Both the position numbers and the translations under genes were made by a program. From positions 1,969,473-2,033,472 of the forward strand of contig NC_088775.1 in assembly GCF_954871325.1 (NCBI RefSeq): 64,000 nt of DNA, read 5' to 3'. The notes under the pieces were generated by a model. It saw only the letters and a program-made list of their open reading frames with translations, ran no database searches and was not told the DNA's origin. This document shows positions 39,470 through 50,232 of this stretch, one piece after another (the first letter of the stretch is position 1; each line of letters begins with the position of its first letter). Origin of the DNA: Gordionus sp. m RMFG-2023 (Eukaryota; Nematomorpha; Gordioida; Chordodea; Parachordodidae).

Positions 39470-40936
39470 TTAGCAAAACAAAATTTGGAAACATATGGTG
39501 GCTACGATTATGATAAATGAAATATCGCGCTCCCACCTGTTATTGGCGAGATTTGATGTATTCACCCACCTCTCATATTTTATGTAAACTAGGTTGTCAT
39601 ATACCTTCAATTGGTGGGGGCATTTTACGAATTTCTCTATTCGGGTCTTGATAATATTTCTCATCAACTTTATGTTACATCTGCTGAATTTGAAGTTGTC
39701 GAATCTTCCAGGTTCGCGTAGGTGAGCCGCCATCAATAAATTCTCGTATAAACCGCAAAGAGTATCTTCTTCATGAAGGGCTCCAAAAGCGTGGCCCACC
39801 TCGTGGGCTAGGGTATTTAGAATGGAACCCCTTCTCCTGACCCCTTTCGTAACGTGGTGCATGAAGTTAACGTAGGCAACATTCCAGTTCTCGTTTTCTG
39901 GGATCGCGTCATTTTTGTCAACGAATATTCCACCGATGGGCAAGCCCTGATAAGCCTGCCCGGAAACACCTTCCAAGTTTTGAAATGTGAAGCTGACGCC
40001 TAAACATCTGTCATTTCCTAAGCCCAACGATGATATGTGCTTCATGTATTTATCGGCTAACAGGTATCTCCCACTTTGCTTAGGTGCAAAACCATTATGC
40101 CTGATATCTATCGTTATTTTAGCAATTTGGAAGCCAAAATGATTAGGTAGTCCGATGCCGGAAAAATCAAGTATCCGGTAGAGAAAATCTAGAGACCCGT
40201 ACAGAATTATGATTTCGTGTATAGCTTGCTTAATATTGTAACGAAAAACTTTTTCCATGAAGTAAGAATCCAGCAATACGTTGACGCTGCACACCTTTTT
40301 TATGTTAGAATTCCATTCGTAGGTATCTCCGTCCGGGATTGTCATACTGGTTAGTAATTCCACTTGCTGCCACCATTTCCTAACTAAACTCAATTTGTCG
40401 TGCCGTAAAGGGGCCTGTATAGAATCATTAATACGCGACCATGGTTCTATATCGTCTTCCGTATAATATATGTATTTTCTCTCTTCCACCCATTTTATAG
40501 TCCCCCATTTCTCTGGCAACGCACTCTTTCCCGCCAAATCTAGGGTCGTATAAGAAAATTTCCGAACTTTTATTCCTTCTATAAAATGCAACTTGCCATT
40601 CACATATATAATTCCGTCAAAAAGGGTTGTCGAATTCGTAAAATCTACACTTCCAAAGGCGAATGATTTTTTCTGGCCCTTGATTTTAGCAACGTAATAG
40701 GGGTATTTGAGATATTTCTTTAAATGTGTTTGATATTCATAGGCGTCGGACCTTATATCTACTCTAGTACTCTTTTCCGCTATGTCAGTCAAAGTAATCA
40801 ATTCAAAAGTAAAAGGTACATTATTGGGAGTTATTTCTTTGTTGTTTACTATGGAACGCTTCGGGCATACGTCTTTGGATGCTTGATAAATATATTCAGA
40901 TAATTGTAATAAACAGCATACGCATACCTTTATCAT
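39470..40936 (-). CDS. Intronless ADAM10-like metalloprotease, copy 3 (A), with hydrophobic tail
   Basis: 488 aa from the Met that begins MIKVCVCCLLQLSEYIYQ; this start is preferred over the in-frame ATG 33 bases upstream because copies B and C also start MIK followed by a hydrophobic run. Propeptide and catalytic domain are as in the other copies; zinc site HEVGHAFGALHEED (His378, Glu379, His382, His388), Met-turn NLLMAAHL. Unlike B and C it continues past VYDNLVYIKYE to RDISFIIIVATICFQILFC, a C-terminal hydrophobic tail that could be a GPI-anchor signal or a tail anchor. Likely a surface-bound version of the same enzyme; substrate unknown. Confidence 0.9.
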   Translation of the reverse strand: MIKVCVCCLLQLSEYIYQASKDVCPKRSIVNNKEITPNNVPFTFELITLTDIAEKSTRVDIRSDAYEYQTHLKKYLKYPYYVAKIKGQKKSFAFGSVDFTNSTTLFDGIIYVNGKLHFIEGIKVRKFSYTTLDLAGKSALPEKWGTIKWVEERKYIYYTEDDIEPWSRINDSIQAPLRHDKLSLVRKWWQQVELLTSMTIPDGDTYEWNSNIKKVCSVNVLLDSYFMEKVFRYNIKQAIHEIIILYGSLDFLYRILDFSGIGLPNHFGFQIAKITIDIRHNGFAPKQSGRYLLADKYMKHISSLGLGNDRCLGVSFTFQNLEGVSGQAYQGLPIGGIFVDKNDAIPENENWNVAYVNFMHHVTKGVRRRGSILNTLAHEVGHAFGALHEEDTLCGLYENLLMAAHLREPGRFDNFKFSRCNIKLMRNIIKTRIEKFVKCPHQLKVYDNLVYIKYERWVNTSNLANNRWERDISFIIIVATICFQILFC

Positions 40937-41007
40937 GGGTCCGTAAGAGACTTCCTCTTTATCTAGCAATTTCTAAATATGAATGTATTTGTTAACATAA
41001 GCGAGTT

Positions 41008-41024
41008 CTATTAAATATGTAGTT
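41008..41024 (-). promoter_or_regulatory. Possible core promoter of ADAM10-like copy A
   Basis: Minus strand ACTACATATTTAATAGAACT about 75 bp before the chosen ATG, a weaker match to the block before copies B and C. It supports the downstream ATG as start. Confidence 0.3.
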
Positions 41025-41194
41025 CTAAATTATTTATCTCAAAAAAGGAGCTTTTTATTTTATTCATCTATTCAAAATAAAATCAATTTTTATATAAGTC
41101 AGCGTCAATGTTTTTTTTCCCGGCTTTGTCTTATTTTTTACAATTTTAAATCATTTTTTGAACGCGTTCTAGGAAATTCTTTGGATTTAAGTTG

Positions 41195-41465
41195 GATGGA
41201 GTCAATTACGCCTATAAAGTCTTTCCGATAGGTGCCTCCTTCAGCCCCTACTGCCTCCAGTCGATTATTCTAGATGCCTGTGCGAAAAAAATCCAACTAC
41301 AATGTCTACCTCGATTACATCCTGATTTACGGGGAAGAACAGGATGTTAAATGGTCTACAAGATCACTACAGTGCACCCTAGAAAGATTGGGCCTAGACA
41401 TATCAGCAGAAAAGTTGGTACTAGACCCTACTCCACGTATTACGTACTTAGAAATCCCTTAAAAA
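41195..41465 (+). mobile_element. Retroelement fossil (reverse transcriptase piece, DIRS/LTR kin)
   Basis: Plus-strand YLDYILIYG with a GLDISAEKLVLDPTP-like segment resembles the catalytic palm and following strand of reverse transcriptases of the DIRS/LTR type. A short broken fragment, abutting a family-F MITE arm at 41463. Confidence 0.5.
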
Positions 41466-41560
41466 TCTGATTTTACTGGAAATATATCCTATCATGCTTG
41501 GAATACCTTTCTTATGAATTGTAGACAATTTTGCAATTAAACCTTTGAGTCATTCAAAAT
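41463..41560. mobile_element. MITE family F, one arm
   Basis: AAATCTGATTTTACTGGAAATA, then ATCATGCTTGGAATACC..CTTATGAATTGTAGAC, the inverse of the right arm of 15454-15675. Confidence 0.5.
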
Positions 41561-43033
41561 TTATAATAAAAGTTGTAGATCGTAAATGTATATATTTTCA
41601 ATAAAATATAAATGCCATAATATTAATAATGATAATAATATATGTGGCTGAATAATACAGATGAATGTGAATGAGATTTTTTTTTTAGAATTCTACACTA
41701 AGGCCAATCATCATGAAAATATCGTGAAGTTTGAAGAAAATATTGATTAATTTTTATATTTGCTGAATTTTAATGAATAATTTTTTATGGTTTAGGCATT
41801 TGTCTGAATCAGAATCAGAAGTCTGATTTCTAAATAATAAAATATAAGTTATAGAAATTTATCGTTTATAAATAATTAAAAACGTGAGGAAATTTCCATA
41901 TATACAATAAAATTTAAGGAAAAATAAAATTGAAAAATCTTGAATTGTTTTTCCTTTAACAGAATGCAATGGTGAATCGTTTTGTCACGTCTCTGAAGGA
42001 AGCTAGAATTTGGAAAAATATGGGAGATTCGAGGTCTACAAATAGCGGGGGTTAACCCAAATGCCCGCTAATATTTTTACATTTACCAGCCCACATATTT
42101 ATCTATAAAAATTATTTAACCCCCGCCTATCCGTCCACACGGAGTCTAGAAATTATTTTATTGGTTAGTTTGGATCTTTAATCTATTATATTTTTTTTTA
42201 AAATGTATTTACACTTAACTTAATAAAATGTGCGATAATTACGAAATAAATAAATAATTTTTAATAATTATAAATCTGTTCTGCCATACATCACAGAAGA
42301 AAAAAAAACAATATTTCAAGTTCATAAGTACATTGCTAGCCGATTGTTTTAAAAATATTTTTTAATTCACCTTCTCACCGGCCTGATATTTAAATTATCT
42401 TAACCCCCCCTCCACCCGGAGTAGAATTGGCGTTAATGGAGTTGCGGGCTAAACCTCGCCCATTGCAGACCTCTAGTAGAGATGCTAAAATAATCCGAGA
42501 TAATCTAAAATGGATTTCATCCTTGAAGAAGTAATATACATGTAGCGGCACTTTGTTATTTACATGAATTGAATGAGTTAAAGGGTTCTAAATCTCTAAA
42601 CAACAGTTTAGGATAGGGCCTACATAAATAGAAATAAGATTATGGGTTGATTGATTCTGAGTTGTAAGGTACTACTTATTTATTTCAATTATAAAGTTTT
42701 AATGTTTATAAAGGGTTGTTAATGTTATTTTTATATTTTGGACTTTACATGTCCCTTTAAATGTTTTTCATTTAGAGGCGTCAATTTAGCATATTACCGA
42801 TTAATTGATTTGACCAAGTGTATATATATATGACAAAATGATGTATAAATAGAAAAGATATTTGAAGTTTAAAGAAAATAAAGAATTAAATTATTCTCAT
42901 TTGTATATAGATCAAACCACATATATTATATACAAGGCAACCCCTCCTGTATCACTTATCTGTTAATATATCATTTACTATAAAGTTATGGCCCTTTACA
43001 AATGTAACTAGTTACATTAACATCACTAACAGT
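41561..43033. other. Intergenic AT-rich stretch
   Basis: No gene or repeat recognised; C runs near 42406 only. Confidence 0.4.
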
Positions 43034-43253
43034 TAGTGTTGTTAAACGGCACATTTTGAGCCGATTTGTTAAAACGGCTAACTCAATATTTTAGCCAGAA
43101 TAAAAGTGCCTAAGTCTAGAGATTTCTATAATGTCTAGATCTTTGTTCCTTCTATAAGCAAAATCTTCAAGGCTTGGGTAATATTTTTCTGGACGAAGTA
43201 TCGAGTTAGCCGTTTTTAAAAATCGGCTCAAAACGAGCCGTTTAACAACACTA
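43034..43253. mobile_element. hAT-like MITE family A, best copy
   Basis: 220 bp; ends TAGTGTTGTTAAACGGC and its inverse, with inverted-repeat homology reaching about 60 bp inward (GGCTAACTCAATATTTTAGC). Perfect 8-bp target duplication CTAACAGT (43026-43033, 43254-43261). Defines family A for this window. Confidence 0.88.
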
Positions 43254-43261
43254 CTAACAGT

Positions 43262-44419
43262 ATTCTACGGGTTAATTTAGATAAAAATTAAAAAATTTAA
43301 GTTCTTTTTTAACATGATTTTCTCGCTTATCTAAATTAACTTTTTAAACGACATTATGTCATGTACGATGACATTATTCTAAAATCATCACAATAGATAA
43401 ATCACAGAATTTATTTGTAAACATATACAACTATAACCCTAAATTTCGTATCTCCAAAAATCTTTGATCAATAGCTAAGAGTAAGTTCCAACCATAGGCT
43501 TTCGCTTAGATAAGCTACGAATAAGGCACAAAATTTGACAATAAACTTTTTATGAAGGATAATAATAAGCATTTATATTCAACTAGATATTATTAATTTA
43601 TTTCACGCCATGCTGAAATTAATTTATTACACATAAACGTATCCAAGATTTTATTGAGATCTGGGTGATCGCTTCTATAAGGCCTTTTAGCCTGATTTAT
43701 ATATATTTTAAAAAATAATTATTTTTGGGCTTGTACGTTTTCATTTTAGTTAAACCTTCTTGTTTCATATCCGAAACATAGTTATTGGCAAAACACGAGA
43801 GATCTTAGCGTGTAATATAAAATTCAATTATTAAAAACAGAGATTTTAACATATATATATCTATAATATATATCCCGGTTTTATTTTAGACAAAATAAAT
43901 ATTTCCCGATGGGATAGTCTGATTATTGAATAATAAAATAAAATATGGAAATATTAGAGTATTTCATTCATCATTCTTTCTTGACTTTGCATAAAATGAT
44001 TTAAGACCCCCCCCCCCCCCGACAACTTACCCATCTTTCCTAAGCAGAAATTTTTGAAAAATGTTCATAAGAAATAATAATCTTTAGATATAAGGTATGT
44101 ATTATAATATACTATTACACACATAGATACAGTCAATTTCGAATTTTATTTATATACTATATATAATATTATAATGAACGCAATATAAAATATAAATAAA
44201 TTAAGCGATTTTTCGAATATAAAATAATGACCAATATTTTATATCGTAGAACTTCAAAGAGGATTTTGGGAGATTAGTTGCACCATTGATATTGTTATCT
44301 TTATCAATTAAAAAAATATATGTAATTATCATGATTGCACACAAAAAAAATTTTAATTTATAAAAAAATTTTACAAGTATAAAATAGGGTTAGGGTTAAG
44401 GTAACTGACGTGTGTTTAC
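43262..44419. other. Intergenic AT-rich stretch
   Basis: Nothing recognised besides a poly-C run near 44008. Confidence 0.4.
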
Positions 44420-44482
44420 TAGGGTAGTTAAAACGGCTCGTTTTGGCGCCGATTTTTTAAAAACGGCTAACTTAATATTTTA

Positions 44483-44697
44483 GGCAGCATTCATAGTGAA
44501 TCCGATCCGACACGAATTAACAGCTGATAGATTTTTTAAATCCGTTTACGAGATCAATTATTTTGTCCTAAATTCTATACATGATGATAACTTAAGAAAT
44601 GTTTGTTTTAATAAAGAAAAATTGATTCTCACAAACCGATTTTAAAAATCGATCAGCTGGTAAATCGTGTCTGATCGGATCCACTATGAATGCGGCC
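44483..44697. mobile_element. PIF/Harbinger-like MITE
   Basis: 215 bp, flanked by TTA on both sides (44480-44482 and 44698-44700), with 25-bp terminal inverted repeats GGC[A/C]GCATTCATAGTG[A/G]ATCC... differing at two bases. TTA target and GGC ends are typical of PIF/Harbinger. It is inserted in the family-A MITE that also received the 3.1-kb hAT. Confidence 0.8.
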
Positions 44698-45099
44698 TTA
44701 GCCGGAAAAATATTGCTCGAACCTCGAGATTTTGTTAATAGATACCTAGATCTTTGTGGCCATCTATGAGCAGGGTTGCCATGTCTCCCCCCCATCAGCT
44801 GGAGACTCCCGCAATTTCGTAGTTTACACGCAGACCTCTCACTCCCGCAAAGCTACCGGAATTTGAAATCTCCCGAAAATCTCCCGCAATTTTTTTAAAA
44901 GTATTTTAAGGTTTTTAATATATAAATAATAGTTTTGAGAGACATTAATTGATTATTTTTATATTTTTAAAATAAATTTTAAATATTTATTCAAAAAACA
45001 TGTCTAGTTTGTAAATTTCTTTTTATCCTGTTTAATATTTATCCAATAATAAATCAACATCATTTCATTCATATAAGTCAGTACCGGGGAGTATATCAA

Positions 45100-45620
45100 G
45101 ATAGATTGCAATACAAAAATATTCTCAAAAATAAAAAATAATACAGATGCAACTACATTTGCGGAAATCGTATACACTATTATGTGGTTCAACATTCACA
45201 GAGCTATATCATCACAATGTGGGTCGAATCATTTTCTCATGATATTTAACGACTCCATATAAGTGCAAACCTTACTTATGGCAGAACAAAAATGAGCAAG
45301 GCTAACACATATGTTTTAGTATCTGAATCCTAGAGGTCAATTCTAGACGATTTGAAATAGGGGCATCCATATGCAATTCTAACAGATGCATCTAATAAGG
45401 GATATATAAAAAAAATTCCCTTGATCCTTCGCTATTTCAACAAGAATAAGAACATTTCAATAAAACTGTTAAAATTTTTTCCTCAGTTAGTGAAAAATCC
45501 AATGGTAGCTAGCCATATAATGGTAAATATCGCTGATTCAGGGTTATCAATGATTTGCATGTCAGCTTTCTGAGCTGATAATGCCTCTGTAAATTTTGGC
45601 AAAAACCAAAGTTACCGAAT
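45100..45620. repeat. Left arm of inverted repeat inside the hAT element
   Basis: Shares, in reverse orientation with 47010-47460, the blocks around ATCATCACAATG, GATGCATCTAATAAG, CATATAATGGTAAATAT and CATGTCAGCTTTC. The arm covers the 'TDASNK' part of the transposase, so the element carries a second, inverted copy of it. Confidence 0.7.
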
Positions 45621-46590
45621 TGAGGCAGCACAATAATGAATTAATACCAATTGGCTATACTAAATAATTTTTGCAAGAAGGCAATGAATGTACTATCCGT
45701 GGATGTCGAAATCATTGTGATGAAATGATTTAACAAATTTAGTTCATCAAATAAAAGAGTTAATGAATTAAAAGAGTTAATGAAGTGGCCTGACTTGGAA
45801 TGATGTGAGTTGTTGCGATATATACCAATAAGGTGGTTGTCATTAATACCTGCCATCGTTTAAAATTTTACAAACCCTTAAAAAAATAGTTCTTAAATAA
45901 AGATTTTAAAAGCTCCTAAAATTTTAAAAAATTTTTTCGAGCATGAAATGGCAGAAGCATATTTAGGATTAGTTTCACATGTAAGAAATCTACTTTATGC
46001 AGTTAATATTCAGTTGCAATCAGAATATTCTTTATTAAAAAAGATTCACAAAATCATGCTACAGCTCTGTTCATCTCTACAGTTAAAAATTGATAATAAA
46101 TTTTATGGCGCTATTGTTAAAATATTTTATTGAAATGTTCAAATAATACTCTAATTAATACATTTTTAAATGAAGCACATATTTTTATTAACACAATTTT
46201 AGAATATTTACAATCAAAATTTGATTTTAATAAATCTATTTACAAATGTATAAATACTATGACCTTGGAATAGAAACAATCAATTGATGGTTTTTATAAT
46301 TTAATAAATATATTTACATTGATATCGTGTTTGAAGAGATTGTAATTCTTTCTTTTTTATGATTCGCCAAAATACTTAAAGTTAGATGGTCTAAAAGAAG
46401 AGGAGAAATGGGTAGAATTTTTTCGTAATAACGATAAATCTCTATGCTTGGAAAAAATATGCTAGTATGTTTTCTTCCTACTTAATTCTAATGCTTCATC
46501 CGAGCTTTTTAGCCTGATGAGGACTGTCTGGAAATAGGAAAGAAATCGGATTGCTTTAACAACATTAAAGGCCGAGCTAATGGTTAAACA
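45373..46590 (+). pseudogene. hAT transposase remnant
   Basis: Plus-strand pieces in several frames match hAT transposases of the 'DASNHK..K..P...RYF' group: AILTDASNKGYIKK near 45373, LRYFNKNKNISIKLLKFFP after it, VNVLSVDVEIIVMKWF-like text near 45690, NFFEHEMAEAYLGLVSHVRN at about 45930-46000 and KIDNKFYGAIVKIF near 46090. NSNASSELF (about 46485) and KGRANG fit the C-terminal dimerisation region. Many stops and frameshifts; not functional. Confidence 0.75.
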
Positions 46591-47009
46591 AATGCCAGGA
46601 ATTTTATATATATCTCAATAACGACGGTAAACATTTAGTTTTATTATTTAAATCTCAAATAAAATATAATTAAGTTTTAGCAATGACCCCATAAAATTTA
46701 TTGTCAATTTTTAACTGTAAAGATGAACACATCTGCAGCATAATTTTGTAAATCTTTGTTAAGATTCTTCTGATTGCAACTACACATTAACATCATGTAG
46801 TAGATTTCCTACATGTGAAATCATTCCAAAATATACCTCTGCCATTCATTATTAAAAAAATTTTTACAAATGTTAGGACAGCTTTTATAATCTTTATTTA
46901 AGAAATATTTTTTTGAAGGTTTATAAAATTTTAAAATTAGCGGGTATTAGGAACATATCGCAACCAACATTGTGCTGACTCAATTATGTTAATACACTCT
47001 GGTTTTTTC

Positions 47010-47460
47010 CAAATTCACTGAGGCATTATCATATCTGAAAGCTGACATGCAATTTATTGATAATCCGAATCTGCTATATTTACCATTATATGGTTAGCTA
47101 GGTCTTTAGATTTTTCACTATTTGAGGGGAAAAAATTTAATAGTTTTATTGAAACGACCTTAATTTTGTTGAAATTGCGGAGAATATTTCTCTTATTAGA
47201 TGCATCTGTTAGAATTGCATATGTATGCTCATCTTACAAATCGTCAATTGACCTCCTGGATTTAGGTCCTAAAACATTGATGATAGCCTTGCTCATTTTT
47301 TTCATTTATATTAGAGTCGTTAAATATTGTGGGGAAAATATATAGCAACATTGTGATGATAAGTATCTCTGCGAATATTGTACTACAAGATAAGTGATTA
47401 CAATTGCCGCAACTGTAGTTGCATGTGTATTATTTCTTATTTTTGGGGAACCTTATTACC
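47010..47460. repeat. Right arm of inverted repeat inside the hAT element
   Basis: Inverted partner of 45100-45620; the minus strand reads ILTDASNKRNILRNFNK, a second copy of the same transposase segment. Two sister elements in opposite orientation, or a fold-back rearrangement, would explain it. Confidence 0.7.
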
Positions 47461-48329
47461 TGTTTAAACGTGATACGTGATAATTAAGCGCCTATCCCTA
47501 TAATGTTATACACACGCACTGTATATTTCCAATTGCGGTCGTTTTGCGGGACATTCGCATAAATATATTTTTGATTGTAAAATTAAAATCGTCTTTTTTT
47601 ATAAAATTTTATCTTATTTACATTCTTTTATATTAAAAAAAGATCATTGGGTTTTTTTTTATAAATTAATATATTTTTATAAATCAAGATGTTATTTTAT
47701 TTTGAAAAATAGTTACCGACTTTGTATTTATATAAACTAATTTTAAAAGATAATAGGCGGATAATTAAGTCAATTCAAAATCCCGACCTTAGGCCGCAAA
47801 AAATTTTTTTTTAGCAATTTTTATATTTCTACCGCAATTTTCATATTTCTCCCGCATAATACCAAATTTCTCCCGCAATTTGAAAATTTTGATCTGGCAA
47901 CCCTGTCTATGAGCAAAATCTTGAGTTTCCGTTTTTAATAAAGGGTCAGTAATAGAACAATCCCCTCTTTTATGCTTTAATTACTCAAATAAATGAAAAC
48001 TCTCGATAAATAAGGTAAAACTTACATTGCAGCGGAATCACTTAATCTATTCGAAATCTTAATAGAGAAAAAAAAAATAAAATATTTATCAGATATAATT
48101 GTGATTGATGTTAGTATTAATGCATTATTACCTGAATTCCTACTCTGGTGTAAAGAGATAATGGGCGACGAAATTCCTAAAAGTGGGAGCTTAACTTGAA
48201 ACATATTTTATTCTACTTTCCCCATACAATCATAATTTTGGGTAACTCTAGACCCATTTTTAGAACTACCTCCACTAATGAAAAAAGTACATTATCTTAT
48301 TGAACAGGAACAGAAACATACCTTAGAAG

Positions 48330-48520
48330 TTGTGTTGTTAAATGCTTAGATTTGAGCCGATTTTAATTTCAGAAAAATATTGCCTAACATCTTAAGATTT
48401 TGCTAATAGATGTCTAAACATTTGTGACATCTATGAGGCCGAATCTTCTGGCTTACATATTTTTTCTAGATAAAATATCTAAATAAATCCGCTCAGAATC
48501 AAGTCGTTCAATATTACTAC
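48330..48520. mobile_element. hAT-like MITE family A downstream of ADAM10-like B
   Basis: GTGTTGTTAAATG, AGCCGATTTT, CAGAAAAATATTGCC, GCTAATAGATGTC core. A related copy sits downstream of copy C (52076-52250) with similar sequence just outside, which suggests the insertion predates the B/C duplication. Confidence 0.65.
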
Positions 48521-48772
48521 TTGGATGCACTGCCTCTAAGAATAAATATCCTTCTTCTATAGACATAAAGTTAACATTAAAGCATTGATAAAAATTTTTA
48601 TTCCTTAATATATGAATTTGTGATTAGAACTGAAACTTAAGATAATCTTAAATAACTCTTAGGATAATTCTAGAATAAATTTTAATAACCGCCCCCCCCC
48701 CGCTCCTTCTCCCAACCTATCTAGTGATTCCTGCGTACGCGCCTTTTTTTATACCTATAAATTTCCGGAATT

Positions 48773-50143
48773 CTAATAATCAATTTGTCCTTGATAACCA
48801 AGATCATCGTATACTCTCAATTCGTTAGGACATTTTAAGAACTTATCCTTTCGCCTTGCGATATGATGTTTCATTAAGTTTATATTGCATTGACTAAATT
48901 TAAAGTGTTGGAATCCCTCGATTTCTTTGAGATATGCCGCCATCAACTTCCTGTTAGACCTAGTACAACGAGTATCTTCTTCGTGGATAGCTCCAAAAGC
49001 GTGGCCTACTTCATGGGCTAAGGTACTGAGAATGGAACCTCTTGCCTTAAATTGGCTAGAGGCATTTATCATAAAATTAACATATGCAACATTCCTATTA
49101 CCTTTAAAACGTCCTACATCCTTGTAATCCATGAATATTCCACCTAACTCCGTTCCTTGGAAAGCCTGTCCGACAACTCCCTCTAAGTTTTGATATGTGA
49201 AACTAACACCTAAGCATCTATTCTCTCCTATCCTAGTCGATGATATGAGGTCAATGTATTTGTGAGCTAAAGGGTACATACTCTGGACAGGGGCGTAATC
49301 AGTACTCCGCATGATTATCGTTATTTTAGCTATTTGGAATCCAAAATGATTAGGTTGGCTAACACCTGCAAAATCAAGGATTCGATAGAGAAAATCTAGG
49401 GATCCGTACAGAATTATCGCTTCGTGTATGGCTTGCTTGATGTTGTATTTAACAACGTTTTCCATAAAGTAAGAATCTAACAATACATTAACGCTGCACA
49501 CCTTTTTAATGGCGGCAAAGTACCCTCCGTATGTGTTTTCCAATTGGTTGGCCATCACGGCTCGCGCATTCACTTTCTGCCTCCATTGTTCAACCAAACT
49601 TTTACCTGGCGCAAATGGAACTTCTATCGAATCATTAATATGCGATAATGGTTCTATATCGTCTTCTGTGTAATACAAGTATTTCCTCTCTTCCGCCCAT
49701 TTCCTCATCCCCCATTTATCGGATAAGGAACTTTTCCCCGCCAATTTTGCGCTAAATGATTGCCATTCTTGAATCTGTTCCACAAAATGTAATTTACCAT
49801 TCTCATATATTATTCCGTCGAAGAAAGTAGCCCTATTCGTAAAATCTAATCTGCCAAAAGCAAAGGATCTTACGTGCCCCTTGATATTCGCAACGTAGTA
49901 ACCGTGTTTAATATATCGCTCTATATTGGAATCTGGGTATCGATAAGAGTCATATTTTACTTCTACCGGAGTTTTCGCCCCAACCACGTCAGCTAAGGAT
50001 ATTGATACAAGTGTAAATGGTATATTACTAGGAGTAGCTTGAGTTAATTTTTCATTAAATATGGGCCGTTTTGGGCATGCGTCTTCGGTTAATCGGACGT
50101 ATTTAATTGGTAGCGATACACAGAACAAAAATAATTTTATCAT
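48773..50143 (-). CDS. Intronless ADAM10-like metalloprotease, copy 2 (B)
   Basis: 456 aa, single exon. Signal peptide LFLFCVSLPIKYV, DACPKR, ADAM10-type propeptide (GYYVANIKGHVRSFAFG, KYLYYTEDDIE), catalytic domain from about 214 (KKVCSVNVLLDSYFMENV, RCLGVSFTYQNLEGVVGQ). Zinc site HEVGHAFGAIHEED with His377, Glu378, His381 and His387; Met-turn RKLMAAYL. Ends ...KFLKCPNELRVYDDLGYQGQ, without a disintegrin domain or hydrophobic tail. No RxxR furin site between propeptide and catalytic domain. It resembles copy C more than copy A, and the similarity continues into both flanks. Confidence 0.91.
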   Translation of the reverse strand: MIKLFLFCVSLPIKYVRLTEDACPKRPIFNEKLTQATPSNIPFTLVSISLADVVGAKTPVEVKYDSYRYPDSNIERYIKHGYYVANIKGHVRSFAFGRLDFTNRATFFDGIIYENGKLHFVEQIQEWQSFSAKLAGKSSLSDKWGMRKWAEERKYLYYTEDDIEPLSHINDSIEVPFAPGKSLVEQWRQKVNARAVMANQLENTYGGYFAAIKKVCSVNVLLDSYFMENVVKYNIKQAIHEAIILYGSLDFLYRILDFAGVSQPNHFGFQIAKITIIMRSTDYAPVQSMYPLAHKYIDLISSTRIGENRCLGVSFTYQNLEGVVGQAFQGTELGGIFMDYKDVGRFKGNRNVAYVNFMINASSQFKARGSILSTLAHEVGHAFGAIHEEDTRCTRSNRKLMAAYLKEIEGFQHFKFSQCNINLMKHHIARRKDKFLKCPNELRVYDDLGYQGQIDY

Positions 50144-50217
50144 TCGCCGTTGTTAATATCTTTCTTGGTTAATTTATTCTATAAGGAAATATTAATTTAC
50201 CATAATACAAACGCGTT

Positions 50218-50232
50218 GTTCTAATATACAGT
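50218..50232 (-). promoter_or_regulatory. Possible core promoter of ADAM10-like copy B
   Basis: Minus strand CTGTATATTAGAACAACGCG about 80 bp before the ATG, aligned with the TATA-like block of copy C. Confidence 0.4.

Larger units (their letters stand above)
44771..47905 (+). mobile_element. Decayed hAT DNA transposon, 3.1 kb
   Basis: Bounded by perfect 8-bp target duplications TCTATGAG (44763-44770 and 47906-47913). Ends CAGGGTTGCCA in inverted orientation, and repeated CTCCCGCAATTT motifs near both ends, as expected of hAT transposase-binding subterminal repeats. It holds transposase remnants on the plus strand and a long internal inverted repeat. It is inserted in an older family-A MITE. 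Confidence 0.88.
44420..47955. mobile_element. hAT-like MITE family A, interrupted twice
   Basis: Family-A sequence at 44420-44482, 44698-44770 and 47906-47955 is one element split by the Harbinger MITE and by the 3.1-kb hAT; its right end is degraded. It gives the order of insertion: A first, the others later. Confidence 0.75.

Noticed and set aside
40937-40969. Upstream in-frame ATG of ADAM10-like copy A (MLDKEEVSYGP)
   Set aside because: It would put polar residues before the signal peptide; paralogs B and C start at the MIK position.
45641-45856. Minus-strand frame starting MAGINDNHLIGIY
   Set aside because: It is the antisense shadow of plus-strand hAT transposase remnants.
48022-48204. 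Minus-strand 60-codon frame downstream of ADAM10-like B
   Set aside because: No homology recognised and not conserved at the matching place downstream of copy C.
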